Of a DNA stretch of 64,000 nt, positions 8,360-17,140 are shown piece after piece; position 1 is the first letter of the stretch, and every line of letters begins with the position of its first letter. The notes beneath the pieces were generated by a model that was not told the origin of the DNA, searched no databases, and worked only from the letters and a program-made list of their open reading frames with translations. Both the position numbers and the translations under genes were made by a program. The stretch covers positions 1 through 64,000 of the forward strand of contig JBDHVW010000030.1 in assembly GCA_039809865.1 (NCBI GenBank), given 5' to 3'. Source of the DNA: QWHO01 sp039809865 (GTDB taxonomy: Bacteria; Vulcanimicrobiota; Xenobia; Xenobiales; QWHO01).

Positions 8360-9419
8360 ATGCTCTCGTTGCTCGTCCGACTGGCGGTCGCGCAGCCCTC
8401 GCCGTCGCCGACGACCGACCCCTGGAAGCTCGGCGGCGACATCCGCCTGCGCTCGGAGTTGGACACGCATCGCCCCGGCAAGCCCGAGCGCGAGCGCGGC
8501 CGCGTCCGTTTGCGCCTGCGGGCCGCGGGCGGTCTCAGCCGCGAGGTCAAGGCGGGCCTCCAGGTGCGCACGGGCGCCCCGGACGTGCCCGTCCAGGCCA
8601 ACTACTCCTTCTACAACTCGCTGGGCGAGAAAGAGGCGTTCGGGGTCATCCTGGACACGCATATCTGCGCGCCACTCCCGAGGCGGGCGAGCCCTTCACC
8701 CTGTGCGCCGGCAAGTCGCCCCAGCAGTTCACCAGCCAGTCTCCGCTGGGCAAGCTGCTGTGGGACACGGACTACTTTCCTCCCGGACTCTGGCTCGGCT
8801 GGCTCGAGCGCGACCAGGAGGTCACCGCGGGGGCCTACGTCCTGGAGAAGGTCGGGCGCGCGCAGGTGGAGATGGTCGAGTCGCGCCAGAAATTCGCTCT
8901 GTCCGAGTCGAGCAACCTCGTGCTCGAGCTCGAGCTCAACAGCACATCGACGGACCCGGCGCCCTGGCGCTCAACCGCGGCAACGCCACGGTGGATCAGA
9001 ACGGCGACGGCTTGCCCGACGCGTTCCAGAGCGGCTTTACCCTCCTCAACCCCACGCTCATCTACAACGACCGCCTGGGGGATGTGCCTTTGCAGCTCAC
9101 GGGCCACTACATCCGCAATCTCTCCGCCGCCAGCCGCAACCAGGCATACGCGCTGGGCTTCACGGTCGGTCCGAGCAAGGAGCCGGGCGACGTCAGCGGC
9201 ACCTACCGCTGGCAGTCGGTGGATCAGGATGCCCTGTTCACGCCCGTCGCGCAGGACGACCTGCCTTTGACCTCCAATTTCCAGGGTCACGTCGTGGGCC
9301 TGCGCACGGTCCTGGCACCCGCCACGCTGCTCGACCTCTGGCTGCTGACGGCCGCTCCCAAGACGCCCCCGGGCCCTGCCCAACTGCGTTTTCGCGTCGA
9401 TCTGGGCTGGAGCTTCTAG
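8360..9419 (+). pseudogene. Outer-membrane porin (putative porin, Porin_5-like) interrupted by two frameshifts
   Basis: The protein must be read in three successive frames. It starts at the ATG at 8360 with a signal-like MLSLLVRLAVAQ, then GGDIRLRSELD, RGRVRLRLRAAGG and GLQVRTG up to about 8655. It continues in the next frame with AYLRATPEAGEPF, GKSPQQF, LLWDTDYFPPG to about 8945, then in the third with NGDGLPDAFQSGF to LRFRVDLGWSF and the stop at 9419. Phrases such as RLRLRAG, GK...NP/Q and WDxDxxPxG plus the terminal aromatic residue are typical of this beta-barrel family. Each junction needs one missing base. Either a recent pseudogene or sequence errors; total ~350 residues if intact. Confidence 0.7.
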
Positions 9420-9462
9420 GGGCTTTCAGGCCTTTTTGGGGGGCTTGCGCTAGGCTCCAGGG

Positions 9463-10257
9463 GTGATCACAGGTTCTTCATTTCCGCGCCGCCGCGTCGG
9501 CGATCTGGTCCGCCGCGCCGGGGTCAGCCTGGCGTTGCTGGCGACCGGCACGGCCTGCCGCGAGACGCGCACGTCGTCGATAGACGGAAGACTGGAGACG
9601 GTAGACGGCAGAACAGACGGGAGACGGCAGACGGGAGACGGGAGACAGGGGACGGGAGAGTCGAGCACGACCACGACGCCCCCCAGCACGACTACGACCC
9701 CGTCCACTACAACCACCACGATCCCGCCGACCACGACCACCACCATCCCGCGCGAGCCCGTGCCCACCACGTTGGTGATCCTCGATCCGTCGACCACAAC
9801 TACGCTGGTGATCCTCGATCCCACGACCACCACCACGCTCCCCCCTGAAACCGAGGCCCCCGCGCCCGATTTCTTCGAGGCCGGCCGGGCCGCGCTGACC
9901 TTCGGCGTGGACGAGCCGCGCGTCAATCCCGACACGGGCACCACCAACTGGAACACCTACTGTCTGGGCTGGGTCCACAACGCGCTGAAGGCGCAGGGGG
10001 TCGACCCCTGGGAGTTGCAGGCGGGCACGGCCGTGAAGGCCTATCGCCGGGCCGAGCAGCGGGGCCGCCTGGAGTATGGCAATCCCCCCGCGGGCGCCAT
10101 CGTGTTCTTCCCCAACATGGGCTCGCTGGGCCACGTGGGCCTGTCCAATGGCGACGGCACCTATCGGGGCACCATGCCCCCGAAGGAGAACCCCCTCACC
10201 ATCGGAGATCGCCCCATCCGCAACCTCGACTCCGTCCCCTGGATGCTGCCCTTCTAG
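9463..10257 (+). CDS. CHAP/amidase-like cysteine hydrolase behind a Thr-rich linker
   Basis: 264 residues from a GTG at 9463; TAGGCT at 9451-9456 ends 6 nt before it, so the mRNA is probably leaderless. After an N-terminal hydrophobic stretch ending in ATGTAC (possible lipobox) come a region encoded by a GGAGACG-type microsatellite (9582-9660) and a Thr/Pro linker (runs of TTTT with LVILDP twice). The C-terminal ~130 residues look like a CHAP/NlpC-type fold: NTYCLGWVHNAL supplies a catalytic Cys and GAIVFFP...GHVGLS the His. Likely a cell-wall or peptide hydrolase displayed outside the membrane; substrate unknown. A mucin-like linker would hold the domain away from the membrane. Confidence 0.75.
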   Translation: MITGSSFPRRRVGDLVRRAGVSLALLATGTACRETRTSSIDGRLETVDGRTDGRRQTGDGRQGTGESSTTTTPPSTTTTPSTTTTTIPPTTTTTIPREPVPTTLVILDPSTTTTLVILDPTTTTTLPPETEAPAPDFFEAGRAALTFGVDEPRVNPDTGTTNWNTYCLGWVHNALKAQGVDPWELQAGTAVKAYRRAEQRGRLEYGNPPAGAIVFFPNMGSLGHVGLSNGDGTYRGTMPPKENPLTIGDRPIRNLDSVPWMLPF

Positions 10258-10307
10258 CCACCTCTTAAACTCACGAGAGCCGCCCCCCCCCGCGCCCCCT
10301 TGCAGGT

Positions 10308-10500
10308 GTTCCCCCAAACGACGATTCGCGCGTCAGGGGAACGACGCGGGCAGCGCCCCCCCGCGCCCCCTTGCAGGTCGTTCCCCCAAACGACGATTCG
10401 CGCCACGAGGGAACGACCTCGTTCCCCCCAACGACGATTCGTGCGTCACGGGAACGAAGCGGGCCGGCCCCCCCTTGCACGTCGTTCCCCCCAGCGACGC
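10308..10500. repeat. Cluster of palindromic repeats (three full copies and one partial)
   Basis: Units at 10308-10345, 10380-10417 and 10421-10457, plus a partial at 10484-10500. Each has the pattern GTTCCCCC-AAACGACGATTCGCGCG-TCA-GGGGAAC, with outer arms GTTCCC/GGGAAC and inner arms GACG/CGTC, so each can form a hairpin. The spacers repeat GCGCCCCCTTGCAGGT. They fill the space between the convergent genes ending at 10257 and 10507. REP/BIME-like intergenic element; family not recognised. Confidence 0.75.
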
Positions 10501-10506
10501 AGCGAC

Positions 10507-11328
10507 TCAGTTGCCGAGGTTGGTCACCGTGACGAGCCCGGTCACGAAGTCCTGGTTGAAGCCCGTGGGGGTCAGGATGAAGCTGCCGCTCAGCAGCTCC
10601 GAGGAGCCGCCCACCGTCGGGGTCATCAGGCGGCAGGAGACGCCGGCGACGATCTCGGTCGGGCCATACAGACTGAAGGACAGCCCTCCGGTCTGGCCGG
10701 CGAAGGCCAGCGCCTTGACGTTTCCGCCGCTGACCGAGTTCGGGTTGACGGGTCCGGCCGAGGTCCAGGTGCCGGTGTAGACCCCCTCGTCGCTCGAGTA
10801 GCCCGTGATGCTGATGTTGGCGGTATAGCCGATCCCCTCCGAGTCGCGAATGTCCAGAAAGAACTGCTCGGGAATCGAGCCTTCGCTCGGCTGGAAGTCG
10901 AGCATGCGCGCGCTCACCCTCTCCTGCCAGGTCATCGCGCCGCTCTGGTGGCGTCCGTTGTCGGTAAAGTAGCCCGTTCCGCCGGAGAGGGGAGCCGACA
11001 CCGCGAGCACCTCCGTCGCGGGGTCGTTGTCGTCGGGATAGAGGCGCAGGCTGAGACGGTCGTCGATCAGCGTGCCCCCGACGTGCACGAGGTAGGCCAG
11101 GGGCCCGCGGAACACCATGCCGCGGCCGGTCACGTTGCCGTGGCTGTCGGGCGTGACCACCACGCTCACCTCGCCGGGATCGTCCGCCAGCGTGCCCACG
11201 AAGCTCCGCGCGGGCGACGCGGCGGTGGGCTCCTGGGCCTGGACGGCCGAGGGCGTCAGCGGCACTTCCTGCGAGCCGCAGCCGCTGACGAAGGTGGCGA
11301 GGACAAGAGCGTAAAGAGCTTTCTTCAT
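10507..11328 (-). CDS. Lipoprotein of unknown function
   Basis: 273 residues from the ATG at 11328, chosen because it gives a lipoprotein signal (MKKALYALVLATFVSGC) with lipobox VSGC. The mature region is beta-rich and Gly/Ser/Thr-rich (SVVVTPDSHGNVTGRG, GGTLIDDRLSLRLY, GVYTGTWTSAGP), in the manner of a lipocalin-like or immunoglobulin-like outer-surface domain; no catalytic motif. It lies 38 bp after a short leaderless ORF on the same strand, which may be its leader or partner gene. No family recognised. Confidence 0.75.
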   Translation of the reverse strand: MKKALYALVLATFVSGCGSQEVPLTPSAVQAQEPTAASPARSFVGTLADDPGEVSVVVTPDSHGNVTGRGMVFRGPLAYLVHVGGTLIDDRLSLRLYPDDNDPATEVLAVSAPLSGGTGYFTDNGRHQSGAMTWQERVSARMLDFQPSEGSIPEQFFLDIRDSEGIGYTANISITGYSSDEGVYTGTWTSAGPVNPNSVSGGNVKALAFAGQTGGLSFSLYGPTEIVAGVSCRLMTPTVGGSSELLSGSFILTPTGFNQDFVTGLVTVTNLGN

Positions 11329-11366
11329 CCCCGGAGATACCAAGAAAGCGACCCTATTCCTGCGGA

Positions 11367-11471
11367 TCAGGCAGAAAACCATCTCCGCATGCGATCGCTG
11401 AGCTCGGGAGAGATGCCCAGAGGACTGAGCTCGGTCAACAGGTCTCCCGCTTCCAACAGGTCTTCGTGCAT
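11367..11471 (-). CDS. Short leaderless ORF, 34 residues
   Basis: ATG at 11471 to TGA at 11367, encoding an acidic then basic peptide (MHEDLLEAGDLL... ending RRWFSA). The support is its promoter: TAAACT (11483-11478) ends exactly 6 nt before the ATG, the same geometry as other leaderless starts in this window. It precedes the lipoprotein gene on the same strand by 38 bp. It could be a functional microprotein or a translated leader. No homology known to me. From 11472 to 11751 I see only this promoter and the GGGGAGG ribosome site of the next gene. Confidence 0.45.
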   Translation of the reverse strand: MHEDLLEAGDLLTELSPLGISPELSDRMRRWFSA

Positions 11472-11751
11472 GGCCCCAGTTTACCCCGGGCCGGCCATCG
11501 GGCGGTGAACAACCAGGACGGCTTGTTGCCGGGAGGTTGCCAACTTGTGTCCGGTTCGAAGGAGATTTCCAGGATATTGCCAATATGTTAACAGCGCCTT
11601 AAAGCGCTTCGCACGTACGTTCGTGCGCGACAGTTTCGCCAACTCCGGCCCAGGCCCACCGGAGTCGGCAGCGGGTCCAGCCTCCCGCTCTTTACTCCTG
11701 GAGCAAGTTGCCGATAGGGAATTCGGGGGAGTCTGGGGAGGTGTCCGAGCG

Positions 11752-13398
11752 ATGCGTGGTGCGCGCGGCTTAACCGCTGCTCTGGTGCTGGTCATGGTCG
11801 GTCTGGTCGCGATCCTGGCCTTTGGCTCGGCCGGCCTCTGGACGCACCATCTGGCTTATACCCGTCATTGCCTCAACGCTTCCCAGGCCCGCGGAGCGGC
11901 CGAGTCCGTGCTGGCCCTGGCCATCGACCAGGTTCTGAACGCGCCCGAATGGGGCAAGAGTCCCACCACGCCCATCCTCACCTGGCACGGCCAGGAAGGC
12001 GCCAGCGGCAGTCTGTCCTTTCAGCCCGGCGACGAGCCCTATTCCACCAATAATCTGGCCAGCGAGACCTCCATGTCGGGCTGGAACAGCGCCGTGGTGC
12101 CCGACAACACCGTGCGCCTGATCGGCCTGGGGCGCTGCCGGGGCGTCGAGCGCCGCATCGAGATGGTGCTGCATGTCCCCCCCTACCCGTACGCCATCGC
12201 CTGCTCGGGGCGCTTCGACTCGGACGGCAACCTGCTGCTCGCGAGCCTGCCCGCCGGAACCGACCTGGGCACCGCCCTGGCCGAGGGCAAGCTCACGCCC
12301 AGCCGCCTGGCCGCCAACGCTCCGGGGGCCGACGCCCTGCGCCTCGGCCCCGGCACCCAGATCATCGGCGACGTGCGCTCGGCCGGCGACGTGACCTACG
12401 ATCCGGCCCGCACCGACATCCAGGGAGAGGTCATCCGGTTCGGCGATCCCGTGCGCCTGCCCCAGGTCGACCTGACCGCCTATGATCCGCTGACCCAGGG
12501 GCGCCAGGGCGTGCAGAGCCTGCCCGACCTCGTCTCCTCGCCGACGCTCGAGGGTTGGACCCGGCGCAGCGGCGATCTCAACGTGCTGGGCGGCCTGGTG
12601 CTCGATGGGGGCGTCCTGTTCGTGGATGGCAACCTCAACGTCCAGGGCGGCGTCACCGGCACCGGGGCCCTGATCGTCACCGGCCAGACCACGCTGTCCG
12701 GGGGCGCCAACCTGGCTTCCGACAACCGCATCTGCCTGCTCTCGGGCGGGCGCATCGCGGTGCGCGGCAACGGCATCCGCAGCTCCTACTTCAACGGCCT
12801 GATGTACTCCAGCGGGGGTCTGGAGGCCTCCGACGCGACCCTGGTGGGCACGTTCATCTGCAACAGCTCCGACTGCGACAGCGTGGTCAAGATCGGCAAC
12901 GCCACCGTCGTTCAGGATCAGAGCACGGCCAAAATGGAGTTCGCCGTCGGTCAACCCTCGTTCGGGTTGCGCAGCGTGACCTCCGACGGCTATGTGACCG
13001 AGGTCTACCCGGTGCGCTATCCGCAGCTCTGGAGCAAGGTCTCTCAGGCGAACAACGGCTCGATCACTCTGGCCGGCGTGCTTTCGTTCCTGAGCAATGC
13101 GAGCAAAGCAGAAAAGAGCTCGCTGGCGCGGACGGCCGTTGCGAACGTCAACCCGGGCTTCAAGCTCTATGACCCCGCGGGCAACGAGCTGGCCGGCGGC
13201 AACCTGGTGCAGATGGTGACCACGCTGGCCAAACGCAACCTGCGAGCCGAGAGCTGGACGCTCTTCCCCCTGAGCGGCGCCCAGACCGCCGAGGTCTACG
13301 GGCCCTCGGCCCCCACCTTCACCTTCGATCTCAATCGCTTCTTGCCCCCGGAGGACAACATGGAGGTGCTGCTGTGCCGGCCGCTTCCCGGTCCCTAG
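11752..13398 (+). CDS. PilX-like pseudopilin-associated protein with bactofilin-like beta repeats
   Basis: 548 residues from the ATG at 11752, preceded by GGGGAGG. The N-terminus (RGARGL-TAALVLVMVGL) is a type III-signal-like hydrophobic helix lacking the Glu5 of major pilins, as in PilX/GspK. The middle and C-terminal parts contain DVRSAGDVTY, GGLVLDGGVLFVDGNLNVQGGV and GTGALIVTGQTTLSGG, right-handed beta-helix-type repeats like those of polymer-forming cytoskeletal proteins. It heads an operon with a pseudopilin (25-bp overlap) and a GAF-GspF protein. A clear paralogue lies at 52402-53982. Probably a minor tip or adaptor component of a pilus/secretion pseudopilus. Confidence 0.8.
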   Translation: MRGARGLTAALVLVMVGLVAILAFGSAGLWTHHLAYTRHCLNASQARGAAESVLALAIDQVLNAPEWGKSPTTPILTWHGQEGASGSLSFQPGDEPYSTNNLASETSMSGWNSAVVPDNTVRLIGLGRCRGVERRIEMVLHVPPYPYAIACSGRFDSDGNLLLASLPAGTDLGTALAEGKLTPSRLAANAPGADALRLGPGTQIIGDVRSAGDVTYDPARTDIQGEVIRFGDPVRLPQVDLTAYDPLTQGRQGVQSLPDLVSSPTLEGWTRRSGDLNVLGGLVLDGGVLFVDGNLNVQGGVTGTGALIVTGQTTLSGGANLASDNRICLLSGGRIAVRGNGIRSSYFNGLMYSSGGLEASDATLVGTFICNSSDCDSVVKIGNATVVQDQSTAKMEFAVGQPSFGLRSVTSDGYVTEVYPVRYPQLWSKVSQANNGSITLAGVLSFLSNASKAEKSSLARTAVANVNPGFKLYDPAGNELAGGNLVQMVTTLAKRNLRAESWTLFPLSGAQTAEVYGPSAPTFTFDLNRFLPPEDNMEVLLCRPLPGP

Positions 13399-13778
13399 CG
13401 GGCCTGAGCCTGATCGAGAGCATCCTGGCCAGTTTCCTGCTGGTGCTGGTGCTCTTTGGCCTGCTCAATCTCTACCCGGTGCTGAGCCTCTCCGCCCACC
13501 AGGGCAAGCAGATGCTGCAGGCCGACAATCTGGCCTCCTCCACCCTGGCCGAGCTGCGCTCCGGGCCCTTTACGGCGCTCGTGCCCGGCACGGTCCGCAC
13601 GCTGTCCCCGGTTGTCCTGGACGGCCTTCGCTACGACCGCGAGGTCACGCTGTTCCTGCCCGACAAGAGCAGCTCCAAGCGCATGGTGGGCGCCATCCTG
13701 ACCGTCCGTTGGAGCTACCGGGGGGTGCGCCGCCAGGTGGTGCGCGAGCTGGTTCTGCACCAGGTGAGCTTCCGATGA
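13374..13778 (+). CDS. Type IV prepilin-like (minor pseudopilin) protein
   Basis: 134 residues from a GTG at 13374. The N-terminus has the prepilin peptidase motif AGLSLIESILASF: cleavage after Gly with Glu at +5, then a hydrophobic helix (LLVLVLFGLL). The remaining ~95 residues form a small beta-rich head, PulG/GspI-like in size. It overlaps the upstream PilX-like gene by 25 bp and the downstream GAF-GspF gene by 4 bp (ATGA), so the three are tightly coupled. A minor pseudopilin role is inferred; type II secretion versus type IV pilus cannot be decided. Confidence 0.85.
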   Translation: MPAASRSLAGLSLIESILASFLLVLVLFGLLNLYPVLSLSAHQGKQMLQADNLASSTLAELRSGPFTALVPGTVRTLSPVVLDGLRYDREVTLFLPDKSSSKRMVGAILTVRWSYRGVRRQVVRELVLHQVSFR

Positions 13779-15223
13779 GCCAGCACGAGCTGGTCCCGCT
13801 GGCGCTGACCTGGGTCGAGCGAGCCGTGCGGCCCATGCGCTCGGCGGTGCTGCTGGTCAAGGCGCCGGGCGAGGTCGAGCTGCTGGGCTCGCGGGGCTTC
13901 GGTCCCGAGGGCCCGGTGGCCGACCCCACCTTCAACTCCGAGCTGGTGCGCGAGGTCATGGCCACCGATCGCGCCATGGTCTTGTGCGACGACCGGGGCC
14001 CGCAGATGCGCTCCAACCTGTGCGTCCCGGTGCGGCTGGCCCGGGGGCGCTACCTGCTCTACGCCGACCACCGGGCGACCTGGCGCCCGTATTACTCCCG
14101 CGACCTGACCCGGCTGCGCCAGGTGGCCCGCCAGCTGGAGGCCAAGTTCGGCGCCGCCCCGGCCAGCCGCCCCCTGAGCCTGCGCCTGGGGGTCGGCGCC
14201 CGCACCCGGCCCCGCGTCGCCACCCGCGAGCTGGTGGTGCTCTTGCGCTCGCTCCAAACTCTGTACGGAGCCGGGCTGATGCTTGATCGCGCGCTCCTGG
14301 TGCTGAGTCGTAGTCTCCCCCCGGGCCCGCTGGCCGAGGCCTGCGACCAGATGCTGCTGGACGTGCGCCAGGGCAACCCCCTTTCGCTGGCGATGAGCAA
14401 GCAGCCGCAGCTCTTCAGCCCCAGCGACTCGGCCCTGGTGCAGGTGGGCGAGCAGAGCGGCAGTCTCGACCGCGTGCTCGGCCTGCTGGCCGACGCGGCC
14501 GAGCGCCAGCGCGCGCTGCAACAGCGCTGGTTCTCGGTGGCCATCTATCCGGCTCTGCTGGCGGGAGTCTGCCTGTTGCTGCTGCTGGGCCTGCTGCCCC
14601 TCCTGCTGCGCGGTCAGGCGCGCATGCTGATCGAGTCGGGCCAGGCTCTCTCTCCGGTCACCCGGGTTGCCTTCGCGCTGGTCGGGCTGCTGCAGAGCCC
14701 CTGGCTCTGGCTGCTGCTGGGAGCCCTCGGCCTGAGCCTGACGCGCGTGCCGGCCGTTTCGTGGCGGCGCCTCGTAGCCCGGCTCCCCCTGCTGGGAGCG
14801 ATGGTCCGCGAGTCCGCCCTCAGCCAGTTCTGCTGGGGTCTGGCCACGGCCCTCGAGACCGGCTACAACTGCCGTCAGGCCCTGACCCTGTCGGCCGGCA
14901 CGCTGCGCGACCCCGAGCTGGAAGGGGCCGCCCGGCAGGCGGCCGAGCGGCTGCAGGGCGGTCACACGGTGGCCGAGAGCCTGAAGCTGACCGGCCACTT
15001 CCCCCGCCTGTTGCTCGAGACCGTGGCCGTGGGCGAGGAGTGCGGACGGCTGCCCGAGTCGTTGCAGAACGCCGGACGCATGCTCGAGCAGACCTTCGAG
15101 ACGCGTTGCAGCCTTCTGGCGCAGCTGCTCGAGCCCGCCGTGCTGCTGGTCATGGGAGGCGTGTGCGGCTTCTTCGCGCTGGCCACGCTGCTGCCGATGC
15201 TCAGCTTGCTGGAGAGCCTGTGA
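13775..15223 (+). CDS. GAF domain fused to a GspF/PilC-type inner-membrane platform protein
   Basis: 482 residues from the ATG at 13775, overlapping the preceding stop. Residues ~1-125 read as a GAF-type sensor domain (AVLLVKAPGEVELLGSRGF, MATDRAMVLCDDRG, NLCVPVRL, YLLYADH). Residues ~150-275 and ~345-470 are the two GspF repeats, each with the VGEQSGSLDRVL/VGEECGRLPESL signature, separated and followed by membrane helices. GspF normally links the cytoplasmic ATPase to the pilus; a fused GAF is not part of the standard family. It would sit in the cytoplasm and could gate assembly by a ligand. Its 3' end overlaps the kinase gene on the other strand by 23 bp. Confidence 0.85.
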   Translation: MSQHELVPLALTWVERAVRPMRSAVLLVKAPGEVELLGSRGFGPEGPVADPTFNSELVREVMATDRAMVLCDDRGPQMRSNLCVPVRLARGRYLLYADHRATWRPYYSRDLTRLRQVARQLEAKFGAAPASRPLSLRLGVGARTRPRVATRELVVLLRSLQTLYGAGLMLDRALLVLSRSLPPGPLAEACDQMLLDVRQGNPLSLAMSKQPQLFSPSDSALVQVGEQSGSLDRVLGLLADAAERQRALQQRWFSVAIYPALLAGVCLLLLLGLLPLLLRGQARMLIESGQALSPVTRVAFALVGLLQSPWLWLLLGALGLSLTRVPAVSWRRLVARLPLLGAMVRESALSQFCWGLATALETGYNCRQALTLSAGTLRDPELEGAARQAAERLQGGHTVAESLKLTGHFPRLLLETVAVGEECGRLPESLQNAGRMLEQTFETRCSLLAQLLEPAVLLVMGGVCGFFALATLLPMLSLLESL

Positions 15224-16526
15224 GCGCCGCCCGGGCTTCCTCGATGGTGGCGAAACGGTCCTCCGGAGCCCGGGCGATCATGCGCATGATCGCCGCGGCC
15301 AGCGCGGGGGGCGCGTCCGGACAGAGCTCGCGCAGATCGCGGGGGTCCTCGGTCAGATGCTGATACAGCACCGTGTTGGGCTCGTCGCCTCCGAACGGCC
15401 GCTGGCCGGCCACGATCTCGTAGGCCACGATGCCGCAAGAATACTGGTCGCAGCGCCCATCCACCTCGGCCCCACGGATCACCTCGGGCGCCATGTAGGC
15501 CGGCGTCCCCAGCGCCGAGCCGTCCCGCGTCAGGCTGCGCGACTCGACCAGGCGGGCCAGCCCGAAGTCCATCAAGCGGGCCGGACCGGGCGCCGGCTCC
15601 AGCTCGACCATGATGTTCTCGGGCTTGACGTCGCGGTGCAGGATGCCGCGCTGGTGGGCGTAGTGCAGCCCGGCCATGGCCTGGCCCAACCATCCCAGCA
15701 AGACTTCGACCGGCTCCTGGCCCAGCAGCTCGCGCAAGGTCTTGCCGCGGATGCGCTGCAGCACCAGGTAGCGCAGCCCGTGCTGATCGCCCACCTCGTA
15801 CAGCATGGCGATGTGCGGATGGCGCAGCTGCCGGTAGACGCGGCTCTCGCGATCGAACCGCGCCAGCCGGTCGGGGTCGTCGGCCGAGTTCATCAGCAGC
15901 TTGATGGCCACCTCGCGCGACTCGTCCAGAGTATCGTCGGGCAGCGCGCGGTAGACCACCGAGCTGGCTCCGCGCCCCAGCACCGAGACCAGCCGATAGC
16001 CTCCCAGCAGCATCATCAGGTAGGGGTCGCCCGTGTTGGCCCGCGCCTCCAGCCGCTCGAGCAAGACCTGCCGCTCGCGCAGCTGTTGCTCGCGCTGGGC
16101 CCGGGCGCGCAGGTTCATGGCCACGCCCACGACCAGCAGCACGCCGGCCCCGATCCACAGCGAGCCTCGACTCAGGAGGCGCACCAGGGCCATCGAGCGG
16201 TTGGCCGGCTCGAGCACGAGGACCCCGTTGGCCGGGTAGCGCCCGCTTTCCATGTCGCCCAGGGTCAGGCGCGCGTGGGTGGTGAGGTAGCCGTCGGCCT
16301 CCAGCACGAAGCTGGCCGAGCCGCGGCTGCGCAGCAGCGCGCGCGGCACGCGCACCGGCTCGGAGGCCAGGCCCAGGAACTCTCCCGGGCCGGGCTTGGA
16401 ATCGCTCACCTCGAGGTAGACGCGCGTCTCGGCGGGCTCGGTCCGAAACTCCACGAGATAGTCCTGCTCGCCGGCCCGGACCAGCAACGTGAGCAAACAA
16501 GCGAGGCAGAGTAAGTTGAGACGCAC
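15201..16526 (-). CDS. Transmembrane Ser/Thr protein kinase with N-terminal periplasmic domain
   Basis: 441 residues from a GTG at 16526 with AAGGA upstream. It begins with a signal-like helix (LNLLCLACLLTLLV), has a ~110-residue outer domain with PEGA-like phrases (EFRTEPAETRVYLEV, SASFVLEADGY), a membrane helix (~residues 135-155) and a Hanks-type kinase at the C-terminus. Motifs are complete: LGRGASSVVYRA, VAIKLL, HRDVKPENI, DFGLAR, GTPAYMAPE. This topology is the reverse of PknB, where the kinase is N-terminal. A similar kinase lies at 45646-46977, also beside pseudopilin genes, suggesting phosphorylation control of the pilus-like systems. Its 5' end overlaps the divergent pseudopilin gene. 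Confidence 0.9.
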   Translation of the reverse strand: MRLNLLCLACLLTLLVRAGEQDYLVEFRTEPAETRVYLEVSDSKPGPGEFLGLASEPVRVPRALLRSRGSASFVLEADGYLTTHARLTLGDMESGRYPANGVLVLEPANRSMALVRLLSRGSLWIGAGVLLVVGVAMNLRARAQREQQLRERQVLLERLEARANTGDPYLMMLLGGYRLVSVLGRGASSVVYRALPDDTLDESREVAIKLLMNSADDPDRLARFDRESRVYRQLRHPHIAMLYEVGDQHGLRYLVLQRIRGKTLRELLGQEPVEVLLGWLGQAMAGLHYAHQRGILHRDVKPENIMVELEPAPGPARLMDFGLARLVESRSLTRDGSALGTPAYMAPEVIRGAEVDGRCDQYSCGIVAYEIVAGQRPFGGDEPNTVLYQHLTEDPRDLRELCPDAPPALAAAIMRMIARAPEDRFATIEEARAALTGSPAS

Positions 16527-17136
16527 GTGGCCGATCCTTCGCTCGTCGCGGGGCCTCACCCTGGTCGAGCTCATGGTGGCCGCGGCGATCGCGCTGGTGG
16601 TCCTGGTGGTCGCCTCGGAGATCTACGGCCGGGTGATGCGCCTGTCCGCCCGCGACACCGCTCTGGCCGAGATGCAAGAGTCCGGCTCGCTGGCCATGGA
16701 GCGCCTGGTGGATGATCTGAGCCACTGCTCCGCCGCCAGCGTCAGTCCCGGACCCATGCGGAGCTCTGGCGTGGATTGCCTGGTGTTGCAGCCCATCGAC
16801 CGCGTGGCCGTGGACAGTCGCCTGTTGTTCGCCAGTCAGCTGATCGGCTACGCCTGGGACGCCCGGAGCAAGCTGCTGCTGCGTCGGGAGTGGAGCGAGC
16901 AGCTGGCGGACCCGCGGGCGCCTCTGGTGCTGGCCCCGGACCGGGCGGCCGAGCTGGCTTTCGGGGCCGGGCCCCGGGTGCTGGCCCGCGGGGTGGAGGA
17001 GTTCCGCCTGGAGACCGACGCGCTGGGTCACCTTTCTCGCCCGCTGACCATCCACCTGCGGCTGCGTCGCGACTTGCCCTATGGCCAGCGCACGCAAGAA
17101 TTCGAGCTCCAACGAGCCTACGTGTGGGAGAACTGA
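16489..17136 (+). CDS. Type IV prepilin-like protein (GspJ-like minor pseudopilin)
   Basis: 215 residues if begun at GTG 16489; an in-frame TTG at 16516 would avoid most of the overlap with the divergent kinase. The processing site is clear: SSRGLTLVELMVAAAIALVVL (Gly/Leu junction, Glu +5). The head domain (~170 residues) resembles GspJ/PilW (MERLVDDLSHCSAASV, DCLVLQPIDR, RREWSEQL). It is followed after 4 bp by a histidine kinase and then by a sensor-REC gene, so a pilin is co-transcribed with two-component proteins. Start position uncertain. Confidence 0.85.
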   Translation: MSKQARQSKLRRTWPILRSSRGLTLVELMVAAAIALVVLVVASEIYGRVMRLSARDTALAEMQESGSLAMERLVDDLSHCSAASVSPGPMRSSGVDCLVLQPIDRVAVDSRLLFASQLIGYAWDARSKLLLRREWSEQLADPRAPLVLAPDRAAELAFGAGPRVLARGVEEFRLETDALGHLSRPLTIHLRLRRDLPYGQRTQEFELQRAYVWEN

Positions 17137-17140
17137 GACG

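Noticed and set aside
10308..10500. CRISPR-like array
   Set aside because: Only three to four palindromic units with short similar spacers, no Cas genes; better explained as REP-like repeats.
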